NCBI GenBank assembly: GCA_964575715.1
Contig: CAZNSG010000018.1
Location: forward strand, 1-25,697
Source: PNAI01 sp964575715
Lineage (GTDB): Bacteria > Pseudomonadota > Alphaproteobacteria > Rhizobiales > Xanthobacteraceae
Length of the DNA stretch: 25,697 bases
Direction of reading: 5' to 3'
Numbering within the stretch: the stretch's first letter is position 1; every line of letters starts with the position of its first letter. A model generated the notes under the pieces. That model was not told where the DNA came from. It worked only from the letters and a program-made list of their open reading frames with translations, and ran no database searches. Positions 16,024 to 23,876 of the stretch are shown here, piece by piece. The position numbers and the translations under genes are program-made.

Positions 16024-18462
16024 ATGACGCTCGCAAAACCACGCCCGCCGCTAACCCCTGGTGAGACCCGGGCCTATCCGGTGCTGCCGCTGCGCGACAT
16101 CGTGGTATTCCCGCACATGATCGTGCCGCTGTTCGTTGGCCGCGAGAAGTCAATCAAGGCCCTCGAAGAAGTCATGCGCTCGGACACGTTCGTCATGCTG
16201 GTGACGCAGAAGAACGCCTCCGACGACGACCCGGCCACCGATGCGATCTACGAGGTCGGCACGCTCGCGAGCGTGCTGCAGCTGCTCAAGCTGCCTGACG
16301 GCACCGTCAAAGTGCTGGTCGAGGGCGCGCACCGCGGCAAGGTGCTCAAGTACACAGACCGCGCCGAATACTATGAGGCCGACGCCGTCGTGCTCGAAGA
16401 TGTCGTGGGCGAGAAGGTGGAGGCAGAAGCGCTGTCGCGCTCCGTGATCACAGAATTCGAGAACTATGTGAAGCTCAATAAGAAGGTTTCGCCGGAGGTC
16501 ATCGGCGTGGTCCAGCAGATCGAGGATTATGCCAAGCTCGCCGACACCGTTGCTTCGCATCTTGCGGTCAAGATAGCCGAAAAGCAGGCCATCCTGGAAA
16601 CCACAATCGCCACCCAGCGGCTGGAAAAAGTGTTGAGCCAGATGGAGAGCGAGATCTCCGTGCTGCAGGTCGAGAAGCGCATCCGCACGCGCGTGAAGCG
16701 GCAGATGGAGAAGACCCAGCGCGAGTACTACCTCAACGAGCAGATGAAGGCGATTCAGAAGGAGCTCGGCGACGAGGAAGGCAAGGACGAACTGACCGAG
16801 ATCGAAGAAAAAATCAAAAAGACCAAGCTCTCGAAGGAAGCCCGCGAGAAGGCCACGCACGAACTCAAGAAGCTGCGTCAGATGTCGCCGATGTCTGCCG
16901 AAGCCACGGTCGTGCGCAACTATCTCGATTGGTTGCTCGCGATCCCATGGAACAAGAAGACCAAGATCAAGAAAGACCTCAAGCTCGCGCAGGAGGTCCT
17001 CGACAATGACCATTTTGGCCTCGAAAAGGTCAAGGACCGTATCGTCGAGTATCTCGCGGTCCAGCAACGCGCCAACAAGCTGACGGGGCCGATCCTGTGT
17101 CTGGTCGGTCCCCCCGGCGTGGGCAAGACCTCATTGGGTAAATCGATCGCACGGGCGACCGGGCGCGATTTCGTGCGCGTCTCGCTTGGCGGGGTGCGCG
17201 ATGAGGCTGAAATCCGCGGCCACCGCCGTACTTACATCGGTTCGATGCCCGGCAAGATCATCCAGTCGATGCGCAAAGCCAAGTCGTCGAATCCGCTGTT
17301 CCTGCTCGACGAGGTCGACAAGATGGGCGCCGACTTCCGTGGCGACCCCTCATCGGCTTTGCTGGAGGTGCTCGATCCGGAACAGAACCACACGTTCAAT
17401 GACCATTATCTGGAAGTCGACTATGATCTCTCCAACGTGATGTTCATCACAACGGCGAACACGCTCAATATTCCGCCGGCGCTGATGGATCGCATGGAGA
17501 TCATCCGGATCGCCGGCTACACCGAGGATGAAAAGGTCGAGATCGCGCGCAAGCATCTGATCCCGCATGCGATAGCCAAGCATGGCCTCACTCCCGACGA
17601 ATGGTCGATCGATGACGAGGCGCTGCTCACCATGATCCGCCGCTACACGCGGGAAGCGGGCGTGCGCAACCTCGAGCGCGAACTCTCGACGCTGATCCGT
17701 AAGGCGGTCAAGGAACTTATTATCAACAAGACGAAGTCGGTCGCGATCGAAGACAAGAAATTGGGCGACTATCTCGGCGTGGCGAAGTTTCGCTACGGCG
17801 AGATCGAAGATCAGGATCAGATCGGCATCGTCACCGGGCTTGCATGGACGGATGTGGGCGGCGAATTGCTCACGATCGAAGCCGCGATGATGCCCGGCAA
17901 GGGCAAGATGACGGTGACCGGCAACTTGCGCGACGTGATGAAGGAGTCGATCTCAGCGGCGGCCTCCTACGTGCGCTCGCGCGCGATCTCTTTCGGCATC
18001 GAGCCGCCGCTATTCGACAAGCGCGACATCCACGTGCACGTGCCGGAGGGCGCAACTCCGAAAGACGGCCCGTCGGCGGGCGTGGCCATGGTCACGGCCA
18101 TCGTCTCGGTCATGACCGGCATTCCGGCGCGCCGCGATGTTGCCATGACCGGCGAGATCACCCTGCGCGGGCGCGTGTTCCCAATCGGCGGCTTGAAAGA
18201 AAAGCTGCTGGCGGCGCTGCGTGGCGGTATCAAAACCGTGTTGATCCCGGAAGAAAACGCCAAGGATCTGGTCGAGATCCCCGACAGCTTGAAAGGCGGC
18301 CTCAAGATCATTCCGGTGGCGCGCATGGATGAGGTGCTGGAGCGCGCGCTGGTGCGCAAACCAGAACCGATCGAGTGGGACGAAACCGCCAAGCTCGCGG
18401 AGCCTGCCGTCGCCGCCGAGCCGGTGGTGGACGATGAAGCTTCGAACCTCACCGCGCACTAA
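16024..18462 (+). CDS. lon: ATP-dependent protease La (Lon)
   Basis: 812 residues, the normal length for alphaproteobacterial Lon. The N-terminal substrate-binding domain (about 1-300) starts with YPVLPLRDIVVFPHMIVPLFVGR. The AAA+ domain carries Walker A GPPGVGKT at 362-369 and Walker B LFLLDEVDKMG. The C-terminal protease domain carries the Ser-Lys dyad: Ser684 in DGPSAGVAM and Lys727 in GLKEKLLAA, spaced 43 residues apart as in E. coli Lon. It degrades misfolded and regulatory proteins in the cytoplasm. AAGGAAA lies shortly before the ATG. The 296-base gap after clpX holds a TTGACA at 15815-15820 that may be the -35 of a lon promoter, but no convincing -10 follows. A hairpin at 18487-18513 lies just after the stop. 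Confidence 0.97.
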   Translation: MTLAKPRPPLTPGETRAYPVLPLRDIVVFPHMIVPLFVGREKSIKALEEVMRSDTFVMLVTQKNASDDDPATDAIYEVGTLASVLQLLKLPDGTVKVLVEGAHRGKVLKYTDRAEYYEADAVVLEDVVGEKVEAEALSRSVITEFENYVKLNKKVSPEVIGVVQQIEDYAKLADTVASHLAVKIAEKQAILETTIATQRLEKVLSQMESEISVLQVEKRIRTRVKRQMEKTQREYYLNEQMKAIQKELGDEEGKDELTEIEEKIKKTKLSKEAREKATHELKKLRQMSPMSAEATVVRNYLDWLLAIPWNKKTKIKKDLKLAQEVLDNDHFGLEKVKDRIVEYLAVQQRANKLTGPILCLVGPPGVGKTSLGKSIARATGRDFVRVSLGGVRDEAEIRGHRRTYIGSMPGKIIQSMRKAKSSNPLFLLDEVDKMGADFRGDPSSALLEVLDPEQNHTFNDHYLEVDYDLSNVMFITTANTLNIPPALMDRMEIIRIAGYTEDEKVEIARKHLIPHAIAKHGLTPDEWSIDDEALLTMIRRYTREAGVRNLERELSTLIRKAVKELIINKTKSVAIEDKKLGDYLGVAKFRYGEIEDQDQIGIVTGLAWTDVGGELLTIEAAMMPGKGKMTVTGNLRDVMKESISAAASYVRSRAISFGIEPPLFDKRDIHVHVPEGATPKDGPSAGVAMVTAIVSVMTGIPARRDVAMTGEITLRGRVFPIGGLKEKLLAALRGGIKTVLIPEENAKDLVEIPDSLKGGLKIIPVARMDEVLERALVRKPEPIEWDETAKLAEPAVAAEPVVDDEASNLTAH

Positions 18463-18486
18463 ACAGAACTCGAAGTGCGTTTTGCG

Positions 18487-18513
18487 ATGGCGGCGCCACA
18501 AGGGCGCCGCCAT
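18487..18513 (+). terminator. Hairpin after lon, probable terminator
   Basis: ATGGCGGCGCC and GGCGCCGCCAT form a perfect 11-bp stem around a 5-base loop, 24 bases after the lon stop. No T-run follows, so it is either a weak intrinsic terminator or an mRNA-stabilising hairpin. Confidence 0.6.
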
Positions 18514-18716
18514 TGTCATATTCAGCAAACAAAAAATCCGTGAAAGTGTCAGCACTGCGCACTTGAATTTTAGTGCGATCAGTGCCTGCGATTCGCGGGG
18601 TTGTCCTGAATTATTCCCAAGGAGACGCTTGCATTTGCAATTTATTAGGCAAACTCTGCGCTTTCAACGGCGAACGGCCGTTGATTCGATTGCGAGCGAA
18701 TGAAAGGATCGGTCCG

Positions 18717-18992
18717 ATGACGAAGAATGAGCTCATCACTGCAGTGGCTGACAAGGCCCAAATGACGAAGACGGCTGCGGCAACTGCCGTCGATGCAACC
18801 TTCGACGCCATTACCTTGACATTGAAGAAGGGCGGCGAAGTTAAGATCATGGGGTTTGGGAATTTTAGAGTTGTAAAACGCGCCGCGCGCGAAGGTCGTG
18901 ATCCGCGCACGGGCGCACCGGTGAAAATCAAAGCAGCCAGGCGTCCGCGCTTCTCCGCCGGCAAGGGTTTGAAAGAAGCCGTAAACCGGTAA
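18717..18992 (+). CDS. hupB: DNA-binding protein HU-beta
   Basis: 91 residues from ATG 18717, with AAAGGA eight bases upstream; the longer frame from 18573 lacks support. HU is a small dimeric nucleoid protein that bends DNA. The helical dimerisation part (MTKNELITAVADKAQ) is followed by the DNA-binding arm region with GFGNFRVVKRAAREGRDP and the RTGAPVKIKAARRPRFSAGK stretch, including the intercalating Pro context of the arm. Placement after lon is the normal alphaproteobacterial order. The 254-base gap before it is AT-rich at 18525-18660 and should hold its own promoter. A 9-bp hairpin follows at 19017-19045. Confidence 0.96.
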   Translation: MTKNELITAVADKAQMTKTAAATAVDATFDAITLTLKKGGEVKIMGFGNFRVVKRAAREGRDPRTGAPVKIKAARRPRFSAGKGLKEAVNR

Positions 18993-19016
18993 GGTCTTTG
19001 CATTCCTGCTGACCGG

Positions 19017-19045
19017 ACGCCCCCGCGAAAAGGTCTCGGGGGCGT
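19017..19045 (+). terminator. Hairpin after hupB, probable terminator
   Basis: ACGCCCCCG (19017-19025) pairs perfectly with CGGGGGCGT (19037-19045) across an 11-base loop, 24 bases after the hupB stop. There is no clear T-run, so termination efficiency is uncertain. Confidence 0.55.
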
Positions 19046-19076
19046 TCGTGCGACCGGAGCAACGCATCGACCGATC

Positions 19077-19104
19077 TTGCGTGCTCGGCGGCGGAGGCGA
19101 TAAG
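19077..19104 (+). promoter_or_regulatory. Probable promoter of tRNA-Val
   Basis: TTGCGT (19077-19082), a 16-base spacer, then GATAAG (19099-19104). The -10 ends nine bases before the mature tRNA start at 19114, a sensible distance for a tRNA gene. Both hexamers are imperfect. Confidence 0.4.
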
Positions 19105-19113
19105 GGTGGAGGA

Positions 19114-19189
19114 GGGCGGTTAGCTCAGTTGGTAGAGCACCTCGTTTACACCGAGGTTGTCGGCGGTTCGAGCCCGTCACCGCCCACCA
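19114..19189 (+). tRNA. tRNA-Val (anticodon TAC, reads GUA)
   Basis: 76 bases with encoded CCA. Acceptor GGGCGGT pairs with ACCGCCC; the D-loop AGCTCAGTTGGTAGAGC is canonical; the anticodon stem CCTCG/CGAGG encloses TTTACAC, giving TAC; the T-loop is GTTCGAGC; the discriminator is A. Confidence 0.97.
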
Positions 19190-19217
19190 GCCTTCGCTCG
19201 CGAAGCGAGAGAAGGCT
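19189..19217. repeat. Inverted repeat directly after tRNA-Val
   Basis: AGCCTTC (19189-19195) pairs with GAAGGCT (19211-19217), and CTCGC (197-201 of this kilobase) pairs with GCGAG around a GAA loop, with a single mismatch in the stem. The arm begins at the last base of the CCA. It may act as the transcript terminator or as a processing signal, or be a copy of a dispersed rhizobial hairpin repeat; related GCTTCGGCTCGG-type sequence continues to about 19280. Confidence 0.6.
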
Positions 19218-19287
19218 GCCACGCCGGAGCACGACGTGCGAAGGCGGGCTAACGCTTCCGCGAGCTTCGGCTCGGCAAGCCGTATTC

Positions 19288-19315
19288 TTGACTTGGAGGG
19301 GATCGAGCTTTAAGT
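19288..19315 (+). promoter_or_regulatory. Probable promoter of tRNA-Asp
   Basis: TTGACT (19288-19293) is one base off the -35 consensus. After 16 bases comes TTAAGT (19310-19315) as a weak -10. A start near 19321 would leave a leader of about ten bases before the tRNA at 19331. Confidence 0.42.
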
Positions 19316-19330
19316 CCGTTCAACGCCCGC

Positions 19331-19407
19331 GGGGGCGTAGCTCAGTTGGTTAGAGCGCTGCCCTGTCACGGCAGAGGCCGAGGGTTCGAGTCCCTTCGCT
19401 CCCGCCA
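19331..19407 (+). tRNA. tRNA-Asp (anticodon GTC)
   Basis: 77 bases with encoded CCA. Acceptor GGGGGCG pairs with CGCTCCC (one G-T wobble); the anticodon stem GCTGC.../GCAG encloses CTGTCAC, giving GTC; the T-arm is GAGGG-TTCGAGT-CCCTT; the discriminator G is an Asp identity element. Confidence 0.97.
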
Positions 19408-19440
19408 CCCCTTTTCCTCGCAATCCGCCAAGCCGCGCCC

Positions 19441-20316
19441 CTACGCAAGCGCCAGCATCTGGCGAGCCTCGGCCGGGGTCGCGACCTGATCTCCTAGAAT
19501 TTCAATGATCCGGGCGGCCTTCTCGACCAGCGCGGCATTGCTGGGCGCGAGTCTGCCCTTGTCGAGGTAGATGTTGTCTTCCAGACCGACGCGCGGGTGG
19601 CCGCCGAGCAGGACCGCCTGCGCCACCATCGGAAACTGGTAGAGCGAGATGCCGAAGGCGAACCAGACGCAGCCCGCGGGCAAAAGGTTGCGCATGTAGG
19701 TCATTGCCTCGGGGGTCGCCGGTTGCCCCCAAGCGATGCCGAGGCAGATCTGGAACAATCCGGGCGGCTTGATGTGGCCGGTCTCGATCATGCGTTTGGC
19801 GAGGAGGAGGTGTCCTGCCTCGAACACTTCGAGTTCGGGGAGCACGCCGGCGTTTTTGATCGCAGTCGCCATGGTCTGGAGGTGTGAAGGGGTGTTGATG
19901 AAAACCCGATCGCCCATGTTCAGGCTGCCCATGTCGAGACTACAGATGTCGGGCTTGAGCTCGACCACGTGGCGCACGCGCTCCTCCGGCCGCTTGAGCG
20001 ACGTTCCGGGGCCGGGCTTGATCGGGTCGTCCTCCCCAGGCACGAAGCGAGCGCCGGGGCCGGTGGTCAGGTTGATGAGAACGTCGGTGCCGCTCGCCTT
20101 GATGCGCTCAACCACCTCGCGATAGAGCGCGCCGTCCATGCTTGGCTTGGTGGTCTCGAGATCGCGCACGTGGATATGCACAATCGCAGCGCCGGCCTTG
20201 GCCGCGTCCACCGCCGATGCGGCGATTTGCGCGGGCGTCACCGGAACGGCCGGATTGCGGCCCGGCGTATCGGCCGATCCGGTAACCGCACAGGAAATCA
20301 TGATCTTGCGTTGCAT
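19441..20316 (-). CDS. BKACE-family (DUF849) beta-keto acid cleavage enzyme
   Basis: 291 residues from ATG at 20316 (minus strand). I chose it because GAGGG lies five bases upstream and because MQRKIMISCAVTGS matches the start of the family; ATG at 20334 or the longer frame from 20472 is less likely. BKACE enzymes are zinc-dependent TIM barrels that transfer the acyl part of a beta-keto acid onto acetyl-CoA, releasing acetoacetate. Seen here are the IVHIHVRD metal-site strand, the ICSLDMGSLN strand, the ELEVFEAGHLLLA segment and the C-terminal GLEDNIYLDKGRLAPSNAALV signature. The specific keto acid cannot be told from sequence, and no catabolic partner gene is adjacent. It is oriented against both the tRNA genes and the nuo operon. 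Confidence 0.87.
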   Translation of the reverse strand: MQRKIMISCAVTGSADTPGRNPAVPVTPAQIAASAVDAAKAGAAIVHIHVRDLETTKPSMDGALYREVVERIKASGTDVLINLTTGPGARFVPGEDDPIKPGPGTSLKRPEERVRHVVELKPDICSLDMGSLNMGDRVFINTPSHLQTMATAIKNAGVLPELEVFEAGHLLLAKRMIETGHIKPPGLFQICLGIAWGQPATPEAMTYMRNLLPAGCVWFAFGISLYQFPMVAQAVLLGGHPRVGLEDNIYLDKGRLAPSNAALVEKAARIIEILGDQVATPAEARQMLALA

Positions 20317-20559
20317 GCTTGCCCTCAAATTCATGCGGGAAGGGTCTTCCCGCCCACAACCAATCACGATTCGACCATCTCTGGCCGCCGCCAGCTTGCC
20401 ACCTTTTGTGCACTGCGCTAAGGGTCGCATGCTCTCGCCTGCGTCAGAATCCGCACTGATTCCAGGGGCCAAATCCGTGCGGCTTGGCGCCCAAATGATC
20501 GCCGGTGGTCGAAGGGTTCGATTCCGGCCGGACCTGTTGCCGGCCGCAAGGGGATCGTC

Positions 20560-20925
20560 ATGAACGCGCTGTTGCTGGACTATCTTCCCCTCGTCGTGTT
20601 CATCGGCGTGGCGATGGCGCTCGGCCTAGCCTTGATGATCGCTCCGTTTCTCGTTGCCTATCAACAGCCCGACCCGGAGAAGCTGTCGGCCTACGAGTGC
20701 GGATTTAATGCCTTCGATGATGCGCGCATGAAGTTCGACGTGCGCTTCTACCTCGTCGCCATCCTGTTCATCATTTTCGATCTCGAGGTGTCGTTCCTGT
20801 TTCCATGGGCGATCGTCTTCGGCGAACTCGGCGTCTATGGCTTCTGGTCGATGATGGTGTTTCTTGCGGTGCTCACGATCGGGTTTATCTACGAGTGGAA
20901 GAAGGGAGCGCTCGAATGGGATTGA
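20560..20925 (+). CDS. nuoA: NADH-quinone oxidoreductase subunit A
   Basis: 121 residues. It is a membrane subunit of respiratory complex I at the junction of the arms. Three hydrophobic segments (about 8-30, 63-85 and 90-112) surround the conserved loop with KLSAYECGFNAFDDARMKFDVRFYLVAI, which includes the Cys of the quinone-channel loop. AAGGGGA lies a few bases before the ATG. It is the first gene of the nuo operon and overlaps nuoB by ten bases. The promoter should be in 20335-20559, which is otherwise free of recognisable features. Confidence 0.96.
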   Translation: MNALLLDYLPLVVFIGVAMALGLALMIAPFLVAYQQPDPEKLSAYECGFNAFDDARMKFDVRFYLVAILFIIFDLEVSFLFPWAIVFGELGVYGFWSMMVFLAVLTIGFIYEWKKGALEWD

Positions 20926-21491
20926 GCGAATCCAAGATCCTCGCGCCAGCGGCCAGGGGCATCCTTGATCCGCAGACCGGAAAGCCGGTCGGCGCGGACG
21001 ATGCCTTCTTCAGCGGGGTCAATGCCGAACTTGCCGACAAAGGGTTTTTGGTCACTGCGAGCGAGGACCTTATCGTCTGGGCGCGCACCGGCTCGCTGAT
21101 GTGGATGACCTTTGGGCTTGCGTGCTGCGCTGTAGAGATGATGCAGATGTCGATGCCGCGCTACGATGCCGAGCGCTTCGGTTTTGCGCCGCGCGCCTCG
21201 CCCCGCCAGTCGGATGTGATGATTGTGGCCGGCACGCTCACCAACAAGATGGCGCCTGCGCTGCGCAAGGTCTACGACCAGATGCCGGAGCCGCGCTACG
21301 TTATTTCCATGGGCTCGTGCGCCAACGGCGGCGGCTATTACCACTATTCCTATTCGGTCGTGCGCGGCTGCGATCGCATCGTGCCGATCGATATCTACGT
21401 GCCCGGCTGCCCGCCGACCGCCGAAGCGCTGCTCTATGGCGTGCTGCTCCTGCAGAAGAAGATTCGCCGTACCGGAACGATCGAACGCTGA
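20916..21491 (+). CDS. nuoB: NADH-quinone oxidoreductase subunit B
   Basis: 191 residues from ATG 20916, which overlaps the end of nuoA; the ribosome binding site AAGAAGGGAG is inside nuoA, so the two are translationally coupled. NuoB carries cluster N2, the last iron-sulfur centre before quinone. Its four ligands are seen: the tandem Cys70-Cys71 in GLACCAVE, Cys135 in MGSCANGGG and Cys165 in VPGCPPT. The length and the N-terminal extension of about 45 residues are usual for alphaproteobacteria. Confidence 0.97.
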   Translation: MGLSESKILAPAARGILDPQTGKPVGADDAFFSGVNAELADKGFLVTASEDLIVWARTGSLMWMTFGLACCAVEMMQMSMPRYDAERFGFAPRASPRQSDVMIVAGTLTNKMAPALRKVYDQMPEPRYVISMGSCANGGGYYHYSYSVVRGCDRIVPIDIYVPGCPPTAEALLYGVLLLQKKIRRTGTIER

Positions 21492-21512
21492 TACGAGCCC
21501 TTGATAGGATCC

Positions 21513-22130
21513 ATGGACGAGACGCTGGAGAAACTCGGGTCGGACATTGCCAGCGCACTCGTGGGCTCGGTGAGGGGGTTTGCGGTCGCGCACGGGGAGC
21601 TGACCGTCGCAGCGATTGCGAGCGACATCGTCAAAGTCGTGACCCTATTGCGCGATGACGAGCGCTGCCAGTTCTGGAGCATCGTCGACATCACCGCGAT
21701 CGACTGGCCCGGCCGCGAGCGCCGCTTCGACGTGGTCTATCATTTCCTCTCGCCCACGCTGAATCGCCGCATCCGGGTGAAGATCGAGACTGGCGAGGAA
21801 ACGCCCGTGGCCTCGATCATCGATGTCTTTCCTGGAGCCGATTGGTTCGAGCGCGAGACCTATGACCTCTATGGCGTGCTCTTTGTAGGCCATCCCGACA
21901 TGCGGCGGCTGCTCACCGATTACGGTTTTGAAGGTCACCCTCTGCGTAAGGATTTCCCGCTTACGGGCTTTGTCGAAGTGCGTTACGACGACGAGGTCAA
22001 GCGTGTGGTGTACGAGCCGGTGCGGCTCAATCAGGAATTTCGCACCTTCGACTTCCTCTCGCCATGGGAAGGGCCGGACTACCCGCTTCCGGGCGACGAG
22101 AAGGCCAAAGAGAGTAAGGCGGGGTCGTGA
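21513..22130 (+). CDS. nuoC: NADH-quinone oxidoreductase subunit C
   Basis: 205 residues from ATG 21513. An AGGA lies only three bases before it, a tight spacing; a TTG four codons upstream (21501) is the alternative. NuoC is the hydrophilic 30-kDa subunit of the connecting module. Family signatures are present: the FDVVYHFLSPTLNRRIRVK region and the ERETYDLYGVLFVGHPDMRRLL segment followed by DYGFEGHPLRKDFPLTG. It is separate from nuoD, not fused as in E. coli. The next gene starts one base after its stop. Confidence 0.96.
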   Translation: MDETLEKLGSDIASALVGSVRGFAVAHGELTVAAIASDIVKVVTLLRDDERCQFWSIVDITAIDWPGRERRFDVVYHFLSPTLNRRIRVKIETGEETPVASIIDVFPGADWFERETYDLYGVLFVGHPDMRRLLTDYGFEGHPLRKDFPLTGFVEVRYDDEVKRVVYEPVRLNQEFRTFDFLSPWEGPDYPLPGDEKAKESKAGS

Positions 22131-22131
22131 A

Positions 22132-22560
22132 ATGAAGCCAACGCTAAAAGCCGGTCTGAAGCACCGCTTCGCTTATCAGGTGCCCCTCAACAAGACCGTG
22201 CCGTTCACCTATCCGGAAGCGCCAGAGATTGCCGCCATGCCGAAGGTATTCGCCACCGGCTTTCTGGTGGTGCTGATGGAATGGACTAGCATGCAATTGC
22301 TCGCGCCGCACCTGGATGCGGGCGAGGGCAGCCTGGGCGTGCGGGTGGATATCGGGCATCTGGCGGCGACGCCGCCGGGAATGACGGTCACGGTCGATTG
22401 CGAATGCATCGAGGTCGTCAGCCGCAAGGTCACGTTCAAGTTACGCGCGCACGATGGGGCCGATCTGATCGGCGAGGGTAGGCACGAGCGTTTCATTGTC
22501 GTGTGGGACACGTTCAACGCGCGCGTGCTTGAGAAGGCGAAAGCGGCAGGGGTCGTCTGA
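22132..22560 (+). CDS. FlK-like hotdog thioesterase inserted in the nuo operon
   Basis: 142 residues from ATG 22132. It resembles the hotdog-fold thioesterases of the fluoroacetyl-CoA thioesterase (FlK) group: a VFATGFLVVLMEWTSM helix entry, a DIGHLAATPPGMTVTV strand region and a terminal GEGRHERFIV strand. The catalytic triad described for FlK (Thr42, Glu50, His76) is present at exactly those residue numbers: Thr42 in FATG, Glu50 in LMEW and His76 in GHLAATP. It should hydrolyse an acyl-CoA thioester; the substrate is unknown and there is no reason to assume fluoroacetyl-CoA. The coupling is tight: one base after nuoC and a TGATG overlap with nuoD. It is not a known complex I subunit. Confidence 0.8.
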   Translation: MKPTLKAGLKHRFAYQVPLNKTVPFTYPEAPEIAAMPKVFATGFLVVLMEWTSMQLLAPHLDAGEGSLGVRVDIGHLAATPPGMTVTVDCECIEVVSRKVTFKLRAHDGADLIGEGRHERFIVVWDTFNARVLEKAKAAGVV

Positions 22561-23747
22561 TGGCTGAGGCGCTGCGCAATTTCACCATCAACTTCGGGCC
22601 GCAACATCCCGCCGCGCATGGCGTGCTGCGCCTGGTGCTTGAACTCGACGGCGAGATCGTGGAGCGGGTCGATCCGCACATCGGTCTTTTGCATCGCGGC
22701 ACCGAAAAACTGATCGAGCACAAGACCTATCTGCAGGCGATCCCGTATTTCGATCGGCTCGATTATGTCGCACCGATGAACCAGGAGCACGCTTTTTGCC
22801 TGGCGGCGGAAAAACTCCTGGGCCTGCAAATCCCTCGGCGCGCGCAGCTCATCCGCGTGCTCTATTGCGAGATCGGGCGGCTGCTTTCGCATCTGCTCAA
22901 CGTCACAACGCAAGCGTTGGATGTGGGTGCGCTTACCCCGCCGCTGTGGGGCTTCGAGGAGCGCGAAAAGCTGATGGTGTTCTACGAGCGCGCCTCGGGC
23001 TCGCGCATGCATGCGGCTTATTTCCGCGTCGGCGGCGTGCACGGGGACTTGCCGGAAAAGCTGATCGACGACATCGCGGCGTTCTGCGATCCGTTTCTCA
23101 AGGTCTGCGATGATCTGGAAAGCCTTCTGACCGGCAATCGCATTTTCAAGCAGCGCAACGTGGACATCGGCGTCGTCAAAATTGCCGACGCGTGGGCATG
23201 GGGTTTTTCCGGCGTGATGGTGCGCGGCTCGGGCGCGGCCTGGGATTTGCGCAAGGCGCAGCCCTATGAGTGCTATGCAGAGATGGATTTCGACATTCCG
23301 GTCGGCAAGAACGGCGATTGTTACGACCGCTACTGCATCCGCATGGAGGAGATGCGCCAGTCTGTGGGCATCATGAAGCAGTGCATCGCCAAGCTGCGCG
23401 AACCGGAGGGGCGGGGGCCGGTTACGGTCGACGACAACAAAATCGTGCCGCCCAAGCGCGCCGAAATGAAGCGTTCGATGGAGGCGCTGATCCATCATTT
23501 CAAGCTCTACACCGAAGGCTTCCATGTGCCGGCGGGTGAGGTCTATGCGGCGGTCGAGGCGCCCAAGGGCGAGTTTGGCGTCTATCTGGTCGCCGATGGC
23601 AGTAATAAGCCCTACAAATGCAAGATCCGAGCGCCTGGTTTTGCACACCTGCAAGCGATGGATTTCCTTTGCCGGGGCCATATGTTAGCCGATGTTTCTG
23701 CAATCTTAGGTTCAATTGACATCGTGTTCGGGGAGGTGGATCGATGA
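22560..23747 (+). CDS. nuoD: NADH-quinone oxidoreductase subunit D
   Basis: 395 residues, full length. NuoD is the 49-kDa-type subunit that, with NuoB, lines the quinone site; it descends from the large subunit of [NiFe] hydrogenases but lacks the metal-site cysteines. Seen: INFGPQHPAAHGVLRLVLELDGE at the start (the quinone-site His loop), the YFDRLDYVAPMNQEHAF helix, the RVLYCEIGRLLSHLLN helix and the GHMLADVSAILGSIDIVFGEVDR end. The start overlaps the thioesterase stop by one base. Its last 23 bases are duplicated further on at 23877-23899. Confidence 0.97.
   Translation: MAEALRNFTINFGPQHPAAHGVLRLVLELDGEIVERVDPHIGLLHRGTEKLIEHKTYLQAIPYFDRLDYVAPMNQEHAFCLAAEKLLGLQIPRRAQLIRVLYCEIGRLLSHLLNVTTQALDVGALTPPLWGFEEREKLMVFYERASGSRMHAAYFRVGGVHGDLPEKLIDDIAAFCDPFLKVCDDLESLLTGNRIFKQRNVDIGVVKIADAWAWGFSGVMVRGSGAAWDLRKAQPYECYAEMDFDIPVGKNGDCYDRYCIRMEEMRQSVGIMKQCIAKLREPEGRGPVTVDDNKIVPPKRAEMKRSMEALIHHFKLYTEGFHVPAGEVYAAVEAPKGEFGVYLVADGSNKPYKCKIRAPGFAHLQAMDFLCRGHMLADVSAILGSIDIVFGEVDR
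23725..23747 (+). repeat. Left copy of a 23-bp direct repeat (end of nuoD)
   Basis: This copy contains TTCGGGGAGGT and ends in the nuoD stop (TCGATGA). It matches 23877-23899 at 21 of 23 positions. In this copy an ATG overlaps the nuoD stop, which looks like the original nuoE start position. Confidence 0.9.
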
Positions 23748-23764
23748 AGCGCTGTCTCTCAATT

Positions 23765-23863
23765 GTCATTCCGGGGCGCCGCGCAGCGGCGAGCCCGGAA
23801 TCCATACTCCGCAGCATGGGCTATGGATTCCGGGCTCGCGCCTTCGGCGCGCCCCGGAATGAC
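23765..23863. repeat. Long palindromic repeat element (MITE/REP-like) between nuoD and nuoE
   Basis: A 99-base imperfect palindrome. The outer arms run from GTCATTCCGGGGCG to CGCCCCGGAATGAC, the inner arms contain CCCGGAATCCATA and TATGGATTCCGGG, and each arm folds into its own GC hairpin. The centre is about 15 bases. Elements of this kind are dispersed in Bradyrhizobium-like genomes. It lacks a coding gene and sits between two copies of a 23-bp direct repeat, as expected for a transposed non-autonomous element. Confidence 0.85.
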
Positions 23864-23876
23864 GGTGGAGAGGTTC

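Noticed and set aside
20500..20535. GGGTTCGATTCC resembling a tRNA T-arm before nuoA
   Set aside because: The stem does not pair beyond two or three bases, and no anticodon arm or acceptor precedes it.
22209..23681. 490-codon open frame on the minus strand across the thioesterase gene and nuoD
   Set aside because: It is antisense to conserved genes and His/Arg/Asp-rich as typical of reverse-strand shadows; no family is recognised.
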